Part shown: positions 37,688 to 45,922 of the stretch, piece by piece
How the letters are laid out: every line of letters begins with the position of its first letter
How positions within the stretch are numbered: the first letter of the stretch is position 1
NCBI RefSeq assembly: GCF_021021555.1
Contig: NZ_JAINWA010000003.1
Span: 1,054,001-1,118,000, forward strand
DNA length: 64,000 nucleotides
Direction of reading: 5' to 3'
Source of the DNA: Teretinema zuelzerae
GTDB taxonomy: Bacteria; Spirochaetota; Spirochaetia; Treponematales; Treponemataceae
Translations under genes and position numbers: made by a program
The notes under the pieces: model-generated
Seen by the model: the letters and a program-made list of their open reading frames with translations, nothing else
What the model was told of the DNA's origin: nothing
The model's database searches: none

Positions 37688-39028
37688 ATGAAAACACCGA
37701 ATACCATGGCTCGATACGCCCTTGCCCAGCCCGAGATACTCATGCCGCGCCCGGGCGCCGATCTGTCGCGCTGGGCGGTTATCGCCTGCGACCAGTATAC
37801 CCAGGACCGCGAGTATTGGAAAAAAACCGCAGAAATAGTCGGAAGCGATCCTTCGATCCTGAACATCATTCTTCCGGAAGTGTATCTGGAAGACGCCGGA
37901 CGCTCCGAACGGCTTGCCTCCATACGCGCCGCGATGGCTGGATATCTCGGAACGGGTACCGGTTCCGACGGTGTTTTCGGCCCTCCCGTCCGGGCCTTCG
38001 TCTATCTCGAGCGGAAAACAGCCTACGGACGCACCCGCAAGGGTTTGATGGCCGCCGTCGATCTCGATTCCTATGAATGGAAACCGGACTCGAAAGCCCT
38101 CGTACGGGCGACCGAGGCGACCATCGTCGACCGGATTCCTCCGCGCATGGAAATACGCCGCGGCGCGCCCATCGAATCCCCCCACATCATGCTTCTGGCG
38201 AACGATCCCCGCAAAAGCCTGATCGAAGCGGCGGGAGAGCGCGTGCGCTCGGAGAAACCCCTGTACAGCGCGGAGCTCATGCACAAGGCAGGATCGGTAA
38301 CCGGATGGGCGATAACGGATCCCGGACACATTGCATTGATGGAAGACGCCCTTGAAAATCTCGCAAAGGAAAATACCGCGGAAGACGGATCATGCTTTCT
38401 CTTCGCCGTCGGCGACGGAAACCATTCACTGGCTACCGCCAAGGCCGTCTGGGACGAATTCAGGGCCGCGCATGCCGAAGAAGCTGCCGCGGGGGAAATC
38501 GATCTCGAAAACCACCCTGCCCGCTACGCGCTGGTTGAAATCGTAAATCTGTACGACGACGGACTCACCTTCGAACCGATTCACCGGGTTCTCTTCGGAA
38601 CAGACGCTCGAAGCCTTGCGGCCTTCCTTGCGGAAAAACTCGGCGGGACGGTCTCGAAAAACATCGCCCCGGCCGAAATGGAAGCCCTTGTCGCGGATCC
38701 GTCGGTAACGCGGTTCGGCTTTGTCTGCGCCGACGGATGCTTCGTCCTGGAAACGCCCCACCCCGCCCTGGCGGTAAGCCGCCTGCAGCCGGTTCTGGAC
38801 GATTTTCTCTCGGCGGGAGAAAAAGTTAAAATCGACTACATCCACGGCACCGACGAGGTATTCCGCCTCGGAAAGGACGCGGGAACGGTTTCCATACTCC
38901 TTCCACCCGTCGCGAAGGACAGCTTCTTCAGCACCATCGCCGGAGGCGGCCCCCTTCCCCGGAAGAGCTTCTCGATGGGAGAGGCAAGCGAAAAACGCTT
39001 TTATATGGAGTGCAGGAAGCTGTTTTAA
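37688..39028 (+). CDS. DUF1015 family protein
   Basis: 446 residues. The DUF1015 hallmarks are present: RWAVIACDQYTQDREYW near the N-terminus, the repeated LFAVGDGNHSLATAKAVWDE segment, and HPARYALVEIVNLYD. Function of the family is unknown; it is common in anaerobes and sometimes linked to acidic amino-acid or serine metabolism. The start is ATG 37688, since upstream codons overlap rpoN. No Shine-Dalgarno. Confidence 0.9.
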   Translation: MKTPNTMARYALAQPEILMPRPGADLSRWAVIACDQYTQDREYWKKTAEIVGSDPSILNIILPEVYLEDAGRSERLASIRAAMAGYLGTGTGSDGVFGPPVRAFVYLERKTAYGRTRKGLMAAVDLDSYEWKPDSKALVRATEATIVDRIPPRMEIRRGAPIESPHIMLLANDPRKSLIEAAGERVRSEKPLYSAELMHKAGSVTGWAITDPGHIALMEDALENLAKENTAEDGSCFLFAVGDGNHSLATAKAVWDEFRAAHAEEAAAGEIDLENHPARYALVEIVNLYDDGLTFEPIHRVLFGTDARSLAAFLAEKLGGTVSKNIAPAEMEALVADPSVTRFGFVCADGCFVLETPHPALAVSRLQPVLDDFLSAGEKVKIDYIHGTDEVFRLGKDAGTVSILLPPVAKDSFFSTIAGGGPLPRKSFSMGEASEKRFYMECRKLF

Positions 39029-39119
39029 GGCGAACGTACTGACTGCCCGGCGGTAAAAAAGCGAGCGGTTTGTATCCCCCGCTCTTGCAAAACGGGTTCG
39101 GGTGAGCGAAATTCAAGCT

Positions 39120-39953
39120 ATGAATTGTTTTCGCCTCCCGGACCCGTCATCCGTAGTAGATCAGCTATTCGAGATGCGAAGCTGTCTTTTCCCCCTGGTC
39201 GTTCTATTAACCCTCTTTTCCATGGCCCTGACCCTTTTATGCCTGACCTTCGGCTATGTCATCGTATTCCAAAATTTTTATTACATACCGATTTTGCTCG
39301 TCTGCATGGCCTGGCCCGAAAAAGGAATCCTCTACACATCCTTCCTCGGCGCATTTTACGTCGCTCTATGCTTGATCATCCCGACCGGACGGGACCTTTT
39401 AACGCCAGCCCTCATCCGGCTGTTCTTTTTCGAACTGGTGGCGCTCTCCACCGTATTTCTCCGCACCTGCTGGATGAAAGCCCAGGCCGGCCGGGAGGAA
39501 TTCCGCGACGAGCGGGAATGCAGGCTCAAGAAAGAAGTCGAAACCCTTCAAATGCAGCTCGACAAAAGCCTGCAGGCGAACGCGGTATACGCGGAAAAAG
39601 TCGAACTGATGAATACGGTTATAGACAACATACGGACTCCTTTGATAATTTGGAACGGAGGCGGATACATTACACGAACGAACAGCGCGTTTAAGGAATT
39701 GTTCGGAATGCCGGATGCGGAGCTCTTGGGCAGAAAGATTTCCGATATTCACGACGTCTACGACGCATGGAGGCAATCGGGTTTTTCGCCGATCGAACCG
39801 GAAATGGCCGATTCGTCGGGAAAGCCGCGGAAAATGCATTGGCTGTTTTCGCCGACTATGAAGCCGAACTCCACCGAATATATCAGAGTCGCGGCGATAG
39901 CCCTGGAAGTTGCCGACGCAAACGACTCGCAAGGACTGAAAGATAATGGCTGA
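39120..39953 (+). CDS. Membrane protein with PAS domain
   Basis: 277 residues from ATG 39120 (a GTG at 39102 is an alternative; neither has a clear ribosome site). Two to four membrane helices (PLVVLLTLFSMALTLLCLTFGYVIVF, GILYTSFLGAFYVALCLIIP, LFFFELVALSTVFL), a coiled linker (about 135-165), then a PAS domain (VIDNIRTPLIIWNGGGYITRTNSAFKELFG). There is no output domain; the PilZ gene starts within its last codons, so the pair may act together. Confidence 0.7.
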   Translation: MNCFRLPDPSSVVDQLFEMRSCLFPLVVLLTLFSMALTLLCLTFGYVIVFQNFYYIPILLVCMAWPEKGILYTSFLGAFYVALCLIIPTGRDLLTPALIRLFFFELVALSTVFLRTCWMKAQAGREEFRDERECRLKKEVETLQMQLDKSLQANAVYAEKVELMNTVIDNIRTPLIIWNGGGYITRTNSAFKELFGMPDAELLGRKISDIHDVYDAWRQSGFSPIEPEMADSSGKPRKMHWLFSPTMKPNSTEYIRVAAIALEVADANDSQGLKDNG

Positions 39954-40767
39954 AACGGATCTCGGCAGAAAGGTTTTTTTTCTCTACCCGCCCAGCGTAA
40001 TACGCGACGATTTGATAAGCCGCCTCATGGAGCATGAATACGAAGTATACATGCTCAAGGATATAGCAGTAGCCGACAAGGTCATCAGGCTCTATCCGGA
40101 TTCCATCTGCTTCGTCAACATAGACGCGGGAATGGAAGAAGAAAAATGGGAAGAATGGATTACCAAAACGCTCTCCGACCCGTCCTTGTCGACTCTCGGC
40201 ATAGGAATAGTTTCATATAATACCGACGAAGGCCTGCAAAAAAAGTACCTGATGGATATCGGGATTCAATGCGGTTTCATCAAACTGAAGCTTGGACTGG
40301 AAGAAAGCACCAGGATACTGTTGGCGACGCTGCAGGCGAACGAGGCTCGCGGAAGGCGGAAATACGTCCGGGCTAACTGCGCTCTGGATAATCTGTCGGC
40401 GATCAACCTCCGGCAGGGGCCGATACAGGCCGCCGGAAACCTCCACGATATCAGCGTCGTCGGGTTTTCCTGCATTCTCGATCCCGATCCGGCCTTCTCC
40501 AAGGGCACCGTGCTCAGGGATATTCAGCTGAAGCTGCGCGCGTCTCTGGTGCGCACCGAAGCGGTCGTGTACGGCATGCGCCAGGTTGAAGACAGAACGA
40601 TGTATGTAATGCTGTTTAAAAGCAAACTGGAAGACCACGCTACGAGCAAGATACGGAACTATATTCAGACTGCCCTGCAGATGGAGATCGAACTTCAGGC
40701 TGAACAGGCCGAATCGCCCGCTCCCGCGAAAACAGAAGAAATTCGCGACGAATTCCTGTCCCTTTAA
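39946..40767 (+). CDS. PilZ-domain protein (c-di-GMP binding)
   Basis: 273 residues. The first 130 residues have the alternating hydrophobic strands of a receiver-like fold (VFFLYPPSVIRDDLISRLM, SICFVNIDAG) without clear phosphorylation site. The second part is a PilZ domain with both c-di-GMP motifs: RRKYVR and DISVVG. Overlaps the PAS gene by eight bases. A possible role is second-messenger control of motility. Confidence 0.8.
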   Translation: MAETDLGRKVFFLYPPSVIRDDLISRLMEHEYEVYMLKDIAVADKVIRLYPDSICFVNIDAGMEEEKWEEWITKTLSDPSLSTLGIGIVSYNTDEGLQKKYLMDIGIQCGFIKLKLGLEESTRILLATLQANEARGRRKYVRANCALDNLSAINLRQGPIQAAGNLHDISVVGFSCILDPDPAFSKGTVLRDIQLKLRASLVRTEAVVYGMRQVEDRTMYVMLFKSKLEDHATSKIRNYIQTALQMEIELQAEQAESPAPAKTEEIRDEFLSL

Positions 40768-40769
40768 TC

Positions 40770-41000
40770 TTATTTTCGAAACGCCTCTTTCAATTTTACC
40801 TGAACGAATTCAAAACTCCCCTCGCCGTGGACGAGAACGCAATCGGAACAGTCCTTCACTCCGTCCCTGACGGTATAATTGCCGCCGCACTCGAAGGTAT
40901 ACAGCGGGCAATAGCAAAAGAGACAGTTTTGATTTTCCAGATGATGGCATGGATAGAATTCGCAAGCAGTATTCGAAAAGTGCTTAAACCCTTCCGGCAT
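40770..41000 (-). CDS. Cysteine-rich small domain protein
   Basis: 76 residues with eight cysteines in a conserved order: ACEFYPCH, NCLFCYCPLY, ECGGN and DCSDC. This matches the family known as the cysteine-rich small domain (zinc-ribbon-like metal site). Function unknown. Last gene of the leftward TerB-DUF4180 operon, seven bases behind DUF4180; it ends two bases from the PilZ gene. Confidence 0.8.
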   Translation of the reverse strand: MPEGFKHFSNTACEFYPCHHLENQNCLFCYCPLYTFECGGNYTVRDGVKDCSDCVLVHGEGSFEFVQVKLKEAFRK

Positions 41001-41007
41001 GCAGGCC

Positions 41008-41358
41008 CTACTTTACGAACGCGCGAAGAACTTCCTTCACGGTTTTTTTGAACACTATCTGCCGGGTTTGATTGCTTTCCCAGATGAAATCCCGCAGACT
41101 CTTGCTCTCCAGATTCTCGAAATCCCCGACTATGCCGATGTACAGTTTATAATTGCTCGCCTTTTGCAGAATTTCGCCGGCTAACCCGGTAGAAAGATCG
41201 AAAAAATCCCCGGTAATCTGCTCTTTCCGGAACACGATCCGTTTTATCGAATAATCCGACACAATGTCCAGAAGGTCCTGAGGACCGTTCAGTATCAAAT
41301 CTTCATCAAGAATTTCGAGAATCCGTATTCCCTGAATATTGAATTCGCGCGTTTCCAT
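41008..41358 (-). CDS. DUF4180 protein
   Basis: 116 residues, standard length of DUF4180 (NGPQDLLDIVSDYSIKRIVFRKEQITGDFFDLSTGLAGEILQKASNY layout). Small cytoplasmic protein of unknown function, related in fold to STAS-like domains. GGGAG lies eight bases before the ATG. Middle gene of the three-gene operon. Confidence 0.85.
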   Translation of the reverse strand: METREFNIQGIRILEILDEDLILNGPQDLLDIVSDYSIKRIVFRKEQITGDFFDLSTGLAGEILQKASNYKLYIGIVGDFENLESKSLRDFIWESNQTRQIVFKKTVKEVLRAFVK

Positions 41359-41376
41359 CTTTTCATCTCCCTATTT

Positions 41377-41913
41377 TCAATCGTTTTCAGCAGCCGGCGA
41401 AGACAGAATTTCTTTCGAGGCCTGTTCAATTTCCGTACGCAGGGCATCAGATACCGATCCGGCCTTGCAGACTTCGTCAAGAAGAGGACGCAATTTTCGG
41501 TAGGGACAGGATTCGGCCAGTTCAGGCCGGGTATCGAGCCAGGCGGTCAAGGTTGAAATCTCCTTATCGTTGACCTCGCCGTCCGCGAGAATCCCATGTA
41601 AAATGCCCTCGAAGCGCTGCATTGCGGCCGACAGGCAGGTACGATACCCGGAAGAGCAGCTCAACTGGTCGACGAACCACTTCAAGTCTTCGATTTCAGC
41701 CGCCGACAGCACCCCGTCGTCGACTATGCGGTCGATATAGGGCAGGAGCTGTACGAAAGGGCTCCTGTCGCCGTAGGGACGATACTGATCGCACCACCGG
41801 GACAGCTCCTGTATCTCTTCGGTTGTCACCTGGTTATCCAGAAGAATGCCGCTCAGCAAGCCTTCAAGATGCTGAAAGGCAGACGACACCTCTTTTTGGT
41901 CGATTTCCGCCAC
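41377..41913 (-). CDS. Protein of two TerB-like helical repeats
   Basis: 178 residues from GTG 41913, which has GGGAG six bases upstream (a TTG at 41934 does not). Two similar helical halves: HLEGLLSGILLDNQVTTEEI...LSRWCDQ, then RFEGILHGILADGEVNDKEI...LTAWLDT. The D-x-x-V-x-x-x-E pattern recalls TerB-like domains, often attached to BRCT or stress proteins. Function unknown. Confidence 0.65.
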   Translation of the reverse strand: MAEIDQKEVSSAFQHLEGLLSGILLDNQVTTEEIQELSRWCDQYRPYGDRSPFVQLLPYIDRIVDDGVLSAAEIEDLKWFVDQLSCSSGYRTCLSAAMQRFEGILHGILADGEVNDKEISTLTAWLDTRPELAESCPYRKLRPLLDEVCKAGSVSDALRTEIEQASKEILSSPAAEND

Positions 41914-41961
41914 AAAACGCTCCCGATTCCGCAAAATTGTATGTGAACTTTAAGACTTATC

Positions 41962-41990
41962 ATTCTATCCTATTTTTCGAACTCTGGCAA
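41962..41990 (-). promoter_or_regulatory. Promoter of the TerB-like/DUF4180/Cys-rich operon
   Basis: TTGCCA (41990-41985), exactly 17 bases, TAGAAT (41967-41962). It leaves a leader of about 40 bases before the GTG. Confidence 0.6.
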
Positions 41991-42011
41991 AAGATCGAAA
42001 AACAGCCGTTC

Positions 42012-42040
42012 TTGACCCTTATCGGCCAGACCTTTACAAT
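42012..42040 (+). promoter_or_regulatory. Promoter of the decarboxylase beta/gamma pair
   Basis: TTGACC (42012-42017), exactly 17 bases, TACAAT (42035-42040), followed by an AAGGCGG ribosome site. Near-consensus sigma-70. Confidence 0.7.
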
Positions 42041-42072
42041 TATACGCATATATTTATAAGGCGGTGCATTTT

Positions 42073-43221
42073 ATGCTCGAAGAAATTGTACGATTTTTTT
42101 CAGCGGGGATACTCTCCATCGGACTGAAAGAAATCGCCATGTACCTGATCGGAGCGGCCCTGATCTGGCTTGCTATCGAGAAGGACTATGAACCGATGCT
42201 CCTGCTCCCGATCGGTTTCGGCGCCATCCTCATCAATCTTCCGCTGGGAACGGTGTGGGAGATGTACGGAGAGCCGGGAATCCTGCAGACGCTTTTTAAC
42301 GCGGGAATTCTCTCGGAAGTATTTCCACTCCTTATCTTCATCGGCGTGGGAGCGATGATCGATTTCTCTCCCCTCTTTCAGCGCCCCTGGCTCATGCTTT
42401 TCGGAGCGGCCGCGCACATCGGCATTTTCGTCACGGTAATCATCGCCATGGCCTTCGGCTACGACCTGAAGGAAGCGGCATGCATCGGCGTAATCGGAGC
42501 GGCGGACGGCCCGACGACTATCATCGTAACCAAGCAGTTCGCAAAGGACCTCCTCGGTCCGATCATGGTGGTCGCCTATTCGTACATGTCGCTGGTCCCC
42601 ATTATTCAGCCCCCGGTCATACGCGCGCTAACGACGAAAAAAGAGAGGCTGATCAGGATGCAGGCGGTCGATCACCAAATTCCCCGCTCGGTTACCATCA
42701 GCTTTCCCATCATCGTTACCATTGTATCCTGCCTCCTGGTACCCATGGGCGCGCCCCTCATCGGCTTTCTCATGTTCGGAAACCTGCTGCGCGTCTGCGG
42801 AGTGCTGGAAAAACTCTCCTCGACCGCCCAGAACGAGCTGGCCAACATAGTAACCCTTCTCCTCGGCATAAGCGTCGCGGCTTCCATGCGAGCGGACGCC
42901 TTCCTCCGGCTGGAGACACTGGGAATCATGGCCCTCGGCCTGATCGCCTTCATCATCAATACCGCCGGAGGCGTTCTCTTCGCGAAATTGATCAACCTCT
43001 TCCTCCCGAAGACTAAAAAGATCAATCCGATGATCGGCGCCTGCGGAATCTCTGCCTTCCCGATGTCCAGCCGGGTTATTCAGAAAATGGCATTGAAGGA
43101 CGATCCGCACAACATCATCCTGATGCACGCGGTTAGCGCGAACGTATCGGGACAGCTCGGTTCGGTTATCGCCGGAGGTCTTCTTTTGGCTCTGGTGCCG
43201 CTTTTAGCAGGAGGAATGTGA
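42073..43221 (+). CDS. Na+-translocating decarboxylase beta subunit
   Basis: 382 residues, polytopic. LIFIGVGAMIDFSPLFQRP and the GVIGAADGPTTIIVTKQFAKDLLGPI segment carry the Asp central to Na+ transport in OadB/GcdB/MmdB, and HAVSANVSGQLGSVIAGG closes the C-terminal core. It pumps Na+ using decarboxylation of biotin-bound CO2. The start is ATG 42073, eight bases after AAGGCGG; the GTG at 42064 overlaps that site. Followed by a small gamma subunit; no alpha subunit or biotin carrier lies nearby. Confidence 0.93.
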   Translation: MLEEIVRFFSAGILSIGLKEIAMYLIGAALIWLAIEKDYEPMLLLPIGFGAILINLPLGTVWEMYGEPGILQTLFNAGILSEVFPLLIFIGVGAMIDFSPLFQRPWLMLFGAAAHIGIFVTVIIAMAFGYDLKEAACIGVIGAADGPTTIIVTKQFAKDLLGPIMVVAYSYMSLVPIIQPPVIRALTTKKERLIRMQAVDHQIPRSVTISFPIIVTIVSCLLVPMGAPLIGFLMFGNLLRVCGVLEKLSSTAQNELANIVTLLLGISVAASMRADAFLRLETLGIMALGLIAFIINTAGGVLFAKLINLFLPKTKKINPMIGACGISAFPMSSRVIQKMALKDDPHNIILMHAVSANVSGQLGSVIAGGLLLALVPLLAGGM

Positions 43222-43223
43222 TT

Positions 43224-43355
43224 ATGGCTCAAATAGAACAGGGATTGATTCTGCTTGCGGTCGGCATGGCGGTGCTCTTCATTTTCATGGGGCTGATGAT
43301 CGTCATCCTCCACTACTTCCAGAAAATCGCCGCGCGCTTTTCCCCGAAAGACTGA
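43224..43355 (+). CDS. OadG-like gamma subunit (43 residues)
   Basis: A short frame starting two bases after the beta stop encodes MAQIEQGLILLAVGMAVLFI... with one membrane helix (LLAVGMAVLFIFMGLMIVILHY) and a short basic tail ending in SPKD. The VGMxxVFxFL-type helix and position after the beta subunit identify the gamma subunit, which assembles the complex. AGGAGG is nine bases before the ATG. It is shorter than most OadG proteins (usually 80 residues or more). Confidence 0.85.
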   Translation: MAQIEQGLILLAVGMAVLFIFMGLMIVILHYFQKIAARFSPKD

Positions 43356-43422
43356 TCGCGCCTCGGCGCCCGCCTCAACTCAGGCGGGCGCTCACGATCA
43401 AGTCCCGTCGCCGCACTAATAG

Positions 43423-43451
43423 AAAAAGCAGCCGCTAGGGCTGCTTTTTTT
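43423..43451 (+). terminator. Terminator after the beta/gamma pair (hairpin copy 1)
   Basis: A5-GCAGCC-gcta-GGGCTGC-T7: a strong bidirectional intrinsic terminator, 67 bases after the gamma stop. Confidence 0.85.
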
Positions 43452-43585
43452 GTGCCGGCGATGGGACTTCCCTACGGGCACCCTTTGCGAATCCGACTCA
43501 GGGCGCAAAGGGTATCCCTCGCGCCCTCCTCCCTCGCCTTCGCTCGGCGGGCGCTCACGATCAAGTCCCATCGCCGCACCAATAG

Positions 43586-43614
43586 AAAAAGCAGCCGCTG
43601 GGGCTGCTTTTTTT
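43586..43614. terminator. Bidirectional terminator hairpin, copy 2
   Basis: Same hairpin as copy 1 with one loop change (GCTG), A5 and T7 flanks. Confidence 0.75.
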
Positions 43615-43714
43615 GTGCCGGCGATGGGACTTCCCTACGGGCCGCCCTCGCGCCCTCCTCCCTCGCCTTCGCTCGGCGGGCGCTCACGATCAAGTCCCGT
43701 CGCCGCACTAATAG

Positions 43715-43743
43715 AAAAAGCAGCCGCTGGGGCTGCTTTTTTT
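43715..43743 (-). terminator. Terminator after tRNA-Leu (copy 3)
   Basis: Same hairpin directly after the tRNA 3' end on the minus strand; reads GCAGCC-CAGC-GGCTGC-T5 there. Confidence 0.85.
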
Positions 43744-43744
43744 G

Positions 43745-43827
43745 TGCCGGCGATGGGACTTGAACCCATACATCCTCGCGAATAGTGGATTTTGAGTCCA
43801 CCGCGTCTGCCATTCCGCCACGCCGGC
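43745..43827 (-). tRNA. tRNA-Leu (anticodon CAA)
   Basis: 83 bases. The acceptor arm pairs GCCGGCG with CGCCGGC, discriminator A. Anticodon stem GTGGA/TCCAC encloses the loop CTCAAAA, anticodon CAA (reads UUG). The long variable arm of leucine tRNAs is present, and the T arm is ATGGG-TTCAAGT-CCCAT. CCA is not encoded. It is transcribed in the direction of the P-type ATPase, 27 bases behind that gene's stop. Confidence 0.95.
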
Positions 43828-43854
43828 GGGAATGGTTAGGATGTTAGCATAAAA

Positions 43855-45921
43855 TCACCGGCTTTGTCTATTGCCGGCGGAAACTCCCTTCAGGGAGGGG
43901 ACCCGGCGGGCTCGGAGCGAGTTGAGCGTGGCAAGAAGCGCTACGCCGACGTCCGCGAACACGGCCTCCCACAGAGTCGCGATGCCGAACGCGCCGAGAA
44001 CCAGGAAACCGAGCTTAACGGCAAAGGAGAGAACGATGTTTCCGGCTACGACGCGGCGGGTCCAGCGGGCCGATTGAATAGCCCAGGACACGGACAGGGG
44101 ATTATCGTTCATCAGCACGACATCGGCGGCTTCCACCGCGGCGTCGCTGCCAAGGGCTCCCATCGCGATTCCGGCGTCGGACCGGGCAAGCACCGGAGCG
44201 TCGTTTATGCCGTCTCCGACGAAGACGGCAGTGCCACGACCCTTGTCTTCCAACTTCGTTTCAGACTGAATCCGTTCGAAAAGGGCGACTTTTTCATGCG
44301 GAAGAACCGCCGAATGCCACTCAACTATTCCCGCCTTCTTCGCCATCGCCGCGACGGCAGGCTCGGTATCTCCGGATATCATGACGATCCGCTCGATGCC
44401 GAGACTCTTCAGAGACGACACGGTTTGAGGAACATCGCTCTTGAGCATGTCCCCCAGAACCAGCGAGCCGAGATAGACGGAGCCCGCCGCCGCGGCGATC
44501 AACGTGCCGTCGTCCCCGGAAGAGGACGCGTCATCAGGGACGGCGACCCCGGCCGAGCGCAGATAGGTCAGAGAGCCGACAAGCAAACGTTCGCCCTTAT
44601 ATGCGGCTGATACTCCGTATCCCGCTTTTTCGGAATACTCTGTTATATCGGAATCGCTGACGGAGAGGCCTTCGGCCTCGGCGAATTTACGCACAGCGAC
44701 GGCTGCCGGATGCGTTGAATGCAGTTCGCCGGCAAGAGCGAGCTCAAGAAGGCGTTCGGGCGCGATTCCGGCCGCCGGACGCACGGAACGAACCGCGAAT
44801 ACGCCCTTCGTAAGGGTGCCCGTTTTATCGAAGACGACGGTTTTCGCCTTGGCGAGCACATCGATGAAGTCGGCGCCTTTCACCAGAACGCCCAAGGAGG
44901 CAGCGCCGCCGATCCCTCCGAAATACCCCAGCGGGACCGATATTACAAAAGCGCAAGGACAGGAGATGACCAGGAACACCAGCGCTCTGGATACCCACGC
45001 GCTGAAAAGAGCCCAATCCAGCACCTCCGCGCGGCCGAGCAAAAACAGAGCCGCCGGAGGAAGAAGCGCCAGTAAAAGAGCGGAAACGGTAACTATCGGA
45101 GTGTAGATTTTCGCGAAAGAAGTGATCATTTTTTCAGCCCGGGCTTTTCGGTTCTGCGCCTCTTCTATGAGATTAAGCATTTTGGCGGCGGCTGTTTCGC
45201 CGTACGTGGAGGTCGTCCGGATTTCAAGCAATCCGCCGCCGTTTACGAAGCCGGCTAGGACAACGGACCCTGCAGTTATTTCGCGGGGGAGATTTTCGCC
45301 GGTCAGCCGGGAAGTGTCGGCGGAGGAACTGCCCGCGGTCACGATGCCGTCGAGGGGAATTTTCTCCCCCGGCAGCACGCGGATGACGCTTCCTTCCGGC
45401 ACTTCGGCGGGATGCCGGATTTCGCCCGATTCGGCTATCCGCGCCGAATCCGGGCGGACGTCCACCAGGTCGGTGATGGAGCGCCGGGAGCGGTTTACGG
45501 CGGACTCCTGAACCATCTCGCCGAGGTTGAAAAAGAGCATGACGGCCGCGCCTTCGCTCCACTGCCCGATTATAAAGGCTCCTATAGTCGCGACGGACAT
45601 GAGGAAGTTTTCATCGAACACCTGGCCCCGGACAATGTTTCGAAGCGCGCTGTATAGTACGCGATACCCTGAAATCAGCCAGGAGAAAACAAAAAGAAGG
45701 CGGGGAAGCACTATCAGGGCTGATCCCGGGATGAAGGCCGGCTGCAAGAACTGAATTCCAAGCGCGACCGCGAAGAGTACCGACGAAGAAATAAAACGAG
45801 CCGCAAGAAGACGAATCTCGCGGCGCGCCCGTTTTTCAAGTCCGGACGGAACGCGCGAAGCCGGAGAACCGCCCGACGCGGAGGGCCCGCAGGAACCGGT
45901 TGAACAACAGGAACAGGACAT
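43855..45921 (-). CDS. Heavy-metal P1B-type ATPase (Zn/Cd/Pb export type)
   Basis: 688 residues. The N-terminus starts MSCSCCSTGSCG, a Cys-rich metal site in place of a full HMA domain. Core motifs: SCPCAFVISVP (CPC metal site), DKTGTLTKG (phosphorylated Asp), STHPAAVA (HP motif) and GDGINDAPVLARSDAGIAMG. It should export Zn2+/Cd2+ across the inner membrane. GGAGG precedes the ATG by four bases. It lies one base after the ArsR-type repressor gene. Confidence 0.92.
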   Translation of the reverse strand: MSCSCCSTGSCGPSASGGSPASRVPSGLEKRARREIRLLAARFISSSVLFAVALGIQFLQPAFIPGSALIVLPRLLFVFSWLISGYRVLYSALRNIVRGQVFDENFLMSVATIGAFIIGQWSEGAAVMLFFNLGEMVQESAVNRSRRSITDLVDVRPDSARIAESGEIRHPAEVPEGSVIRVLPGEKIPLDGIVTAGSSSADTSRLTGENLPREITAGSVVLAGFVNGGGLLEIRTTSTYGETAAAKMLNLIEEAQNRKARAEKMITSFAKIYTPIVTVSALLLALLPPAALFLLGRAEVLDWALFSAWVSRALVFLVISCPCAFVISVPLGYFGGIGGAASLGVLVKGADFIDVLAKAKTVVFDKTGTLTKGVFAVRSVRPAAGIAPERLLELALAGELHSTHPAAVAVRKFAEAEGLSVSDSDITEYSEKAGYGVSAAYKGERLLVGSLTYLRSAGVAVPDDASSSGDDGTLIAAAAGSVYLGSLVLGDMLKSDVPQTVSSLKSLGIERIVMISGDTEPAVAAMAKKAGIVEWHSAVLPHEKVALFERIQSETKLEDKGRGTAVFVGDGINDAPVLARSDAGIAMGALGSDAAVEAADVVLMNDNPLSVSWAIQSARWTRRVVAGNIVLSFAVKLGFLVLGAFGIATLWEAVFADVGVALLATLNSLRARRVPSLKGVSAGNRQSR

Positions 45922-45922
45922 A

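Larger units (their letters stand above)
43385..43744. repeat. Three tandem palindromic repeats derived from the tRNA-Leu tail
   Basis: Units begin at 43385, 43548 and 43677 (163, 129 and then the tRNA itself). Each holds a left arm like AAGTCCCATCGCCGCAC, a GCAGCC/GGGCTGC hairpin flanked by A5 and T7, and a right arm GTGCCGGCGATGGGACTT. The right arm equals the 3' end of the tRNA-Leu gene that follows; the left arm is its near-perfect inverse. An open frame read through these repeats is spurious. There is no protein gene from 43356 to 43744. Confidence 0.9.

Noticed and set aside
37604-38329. A 240-residue N-terminal extension of RpoN
   Set aside because: It is antisense to the DUF1015 gene and the standard RpoN start with a GAGG site is at 37603.
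39055-39084. Terminator after the DUF1015 gene
   Set aside because: GAGCGG/CCGCTC with a T run reads only on the minus strand, where no gene needs it; plus-strand signal is weak.
43385-43744. CRISPR-like array
   Set aside because: Only three units of unequal length, palindromic and tRNA-derived, with no regular spacers or cas genes.
43450-43785. Open frames with repeated RPPPSPSLGGRS text
   Set aside because: They are read through the non-coding palindromic repeats and the tRNA.
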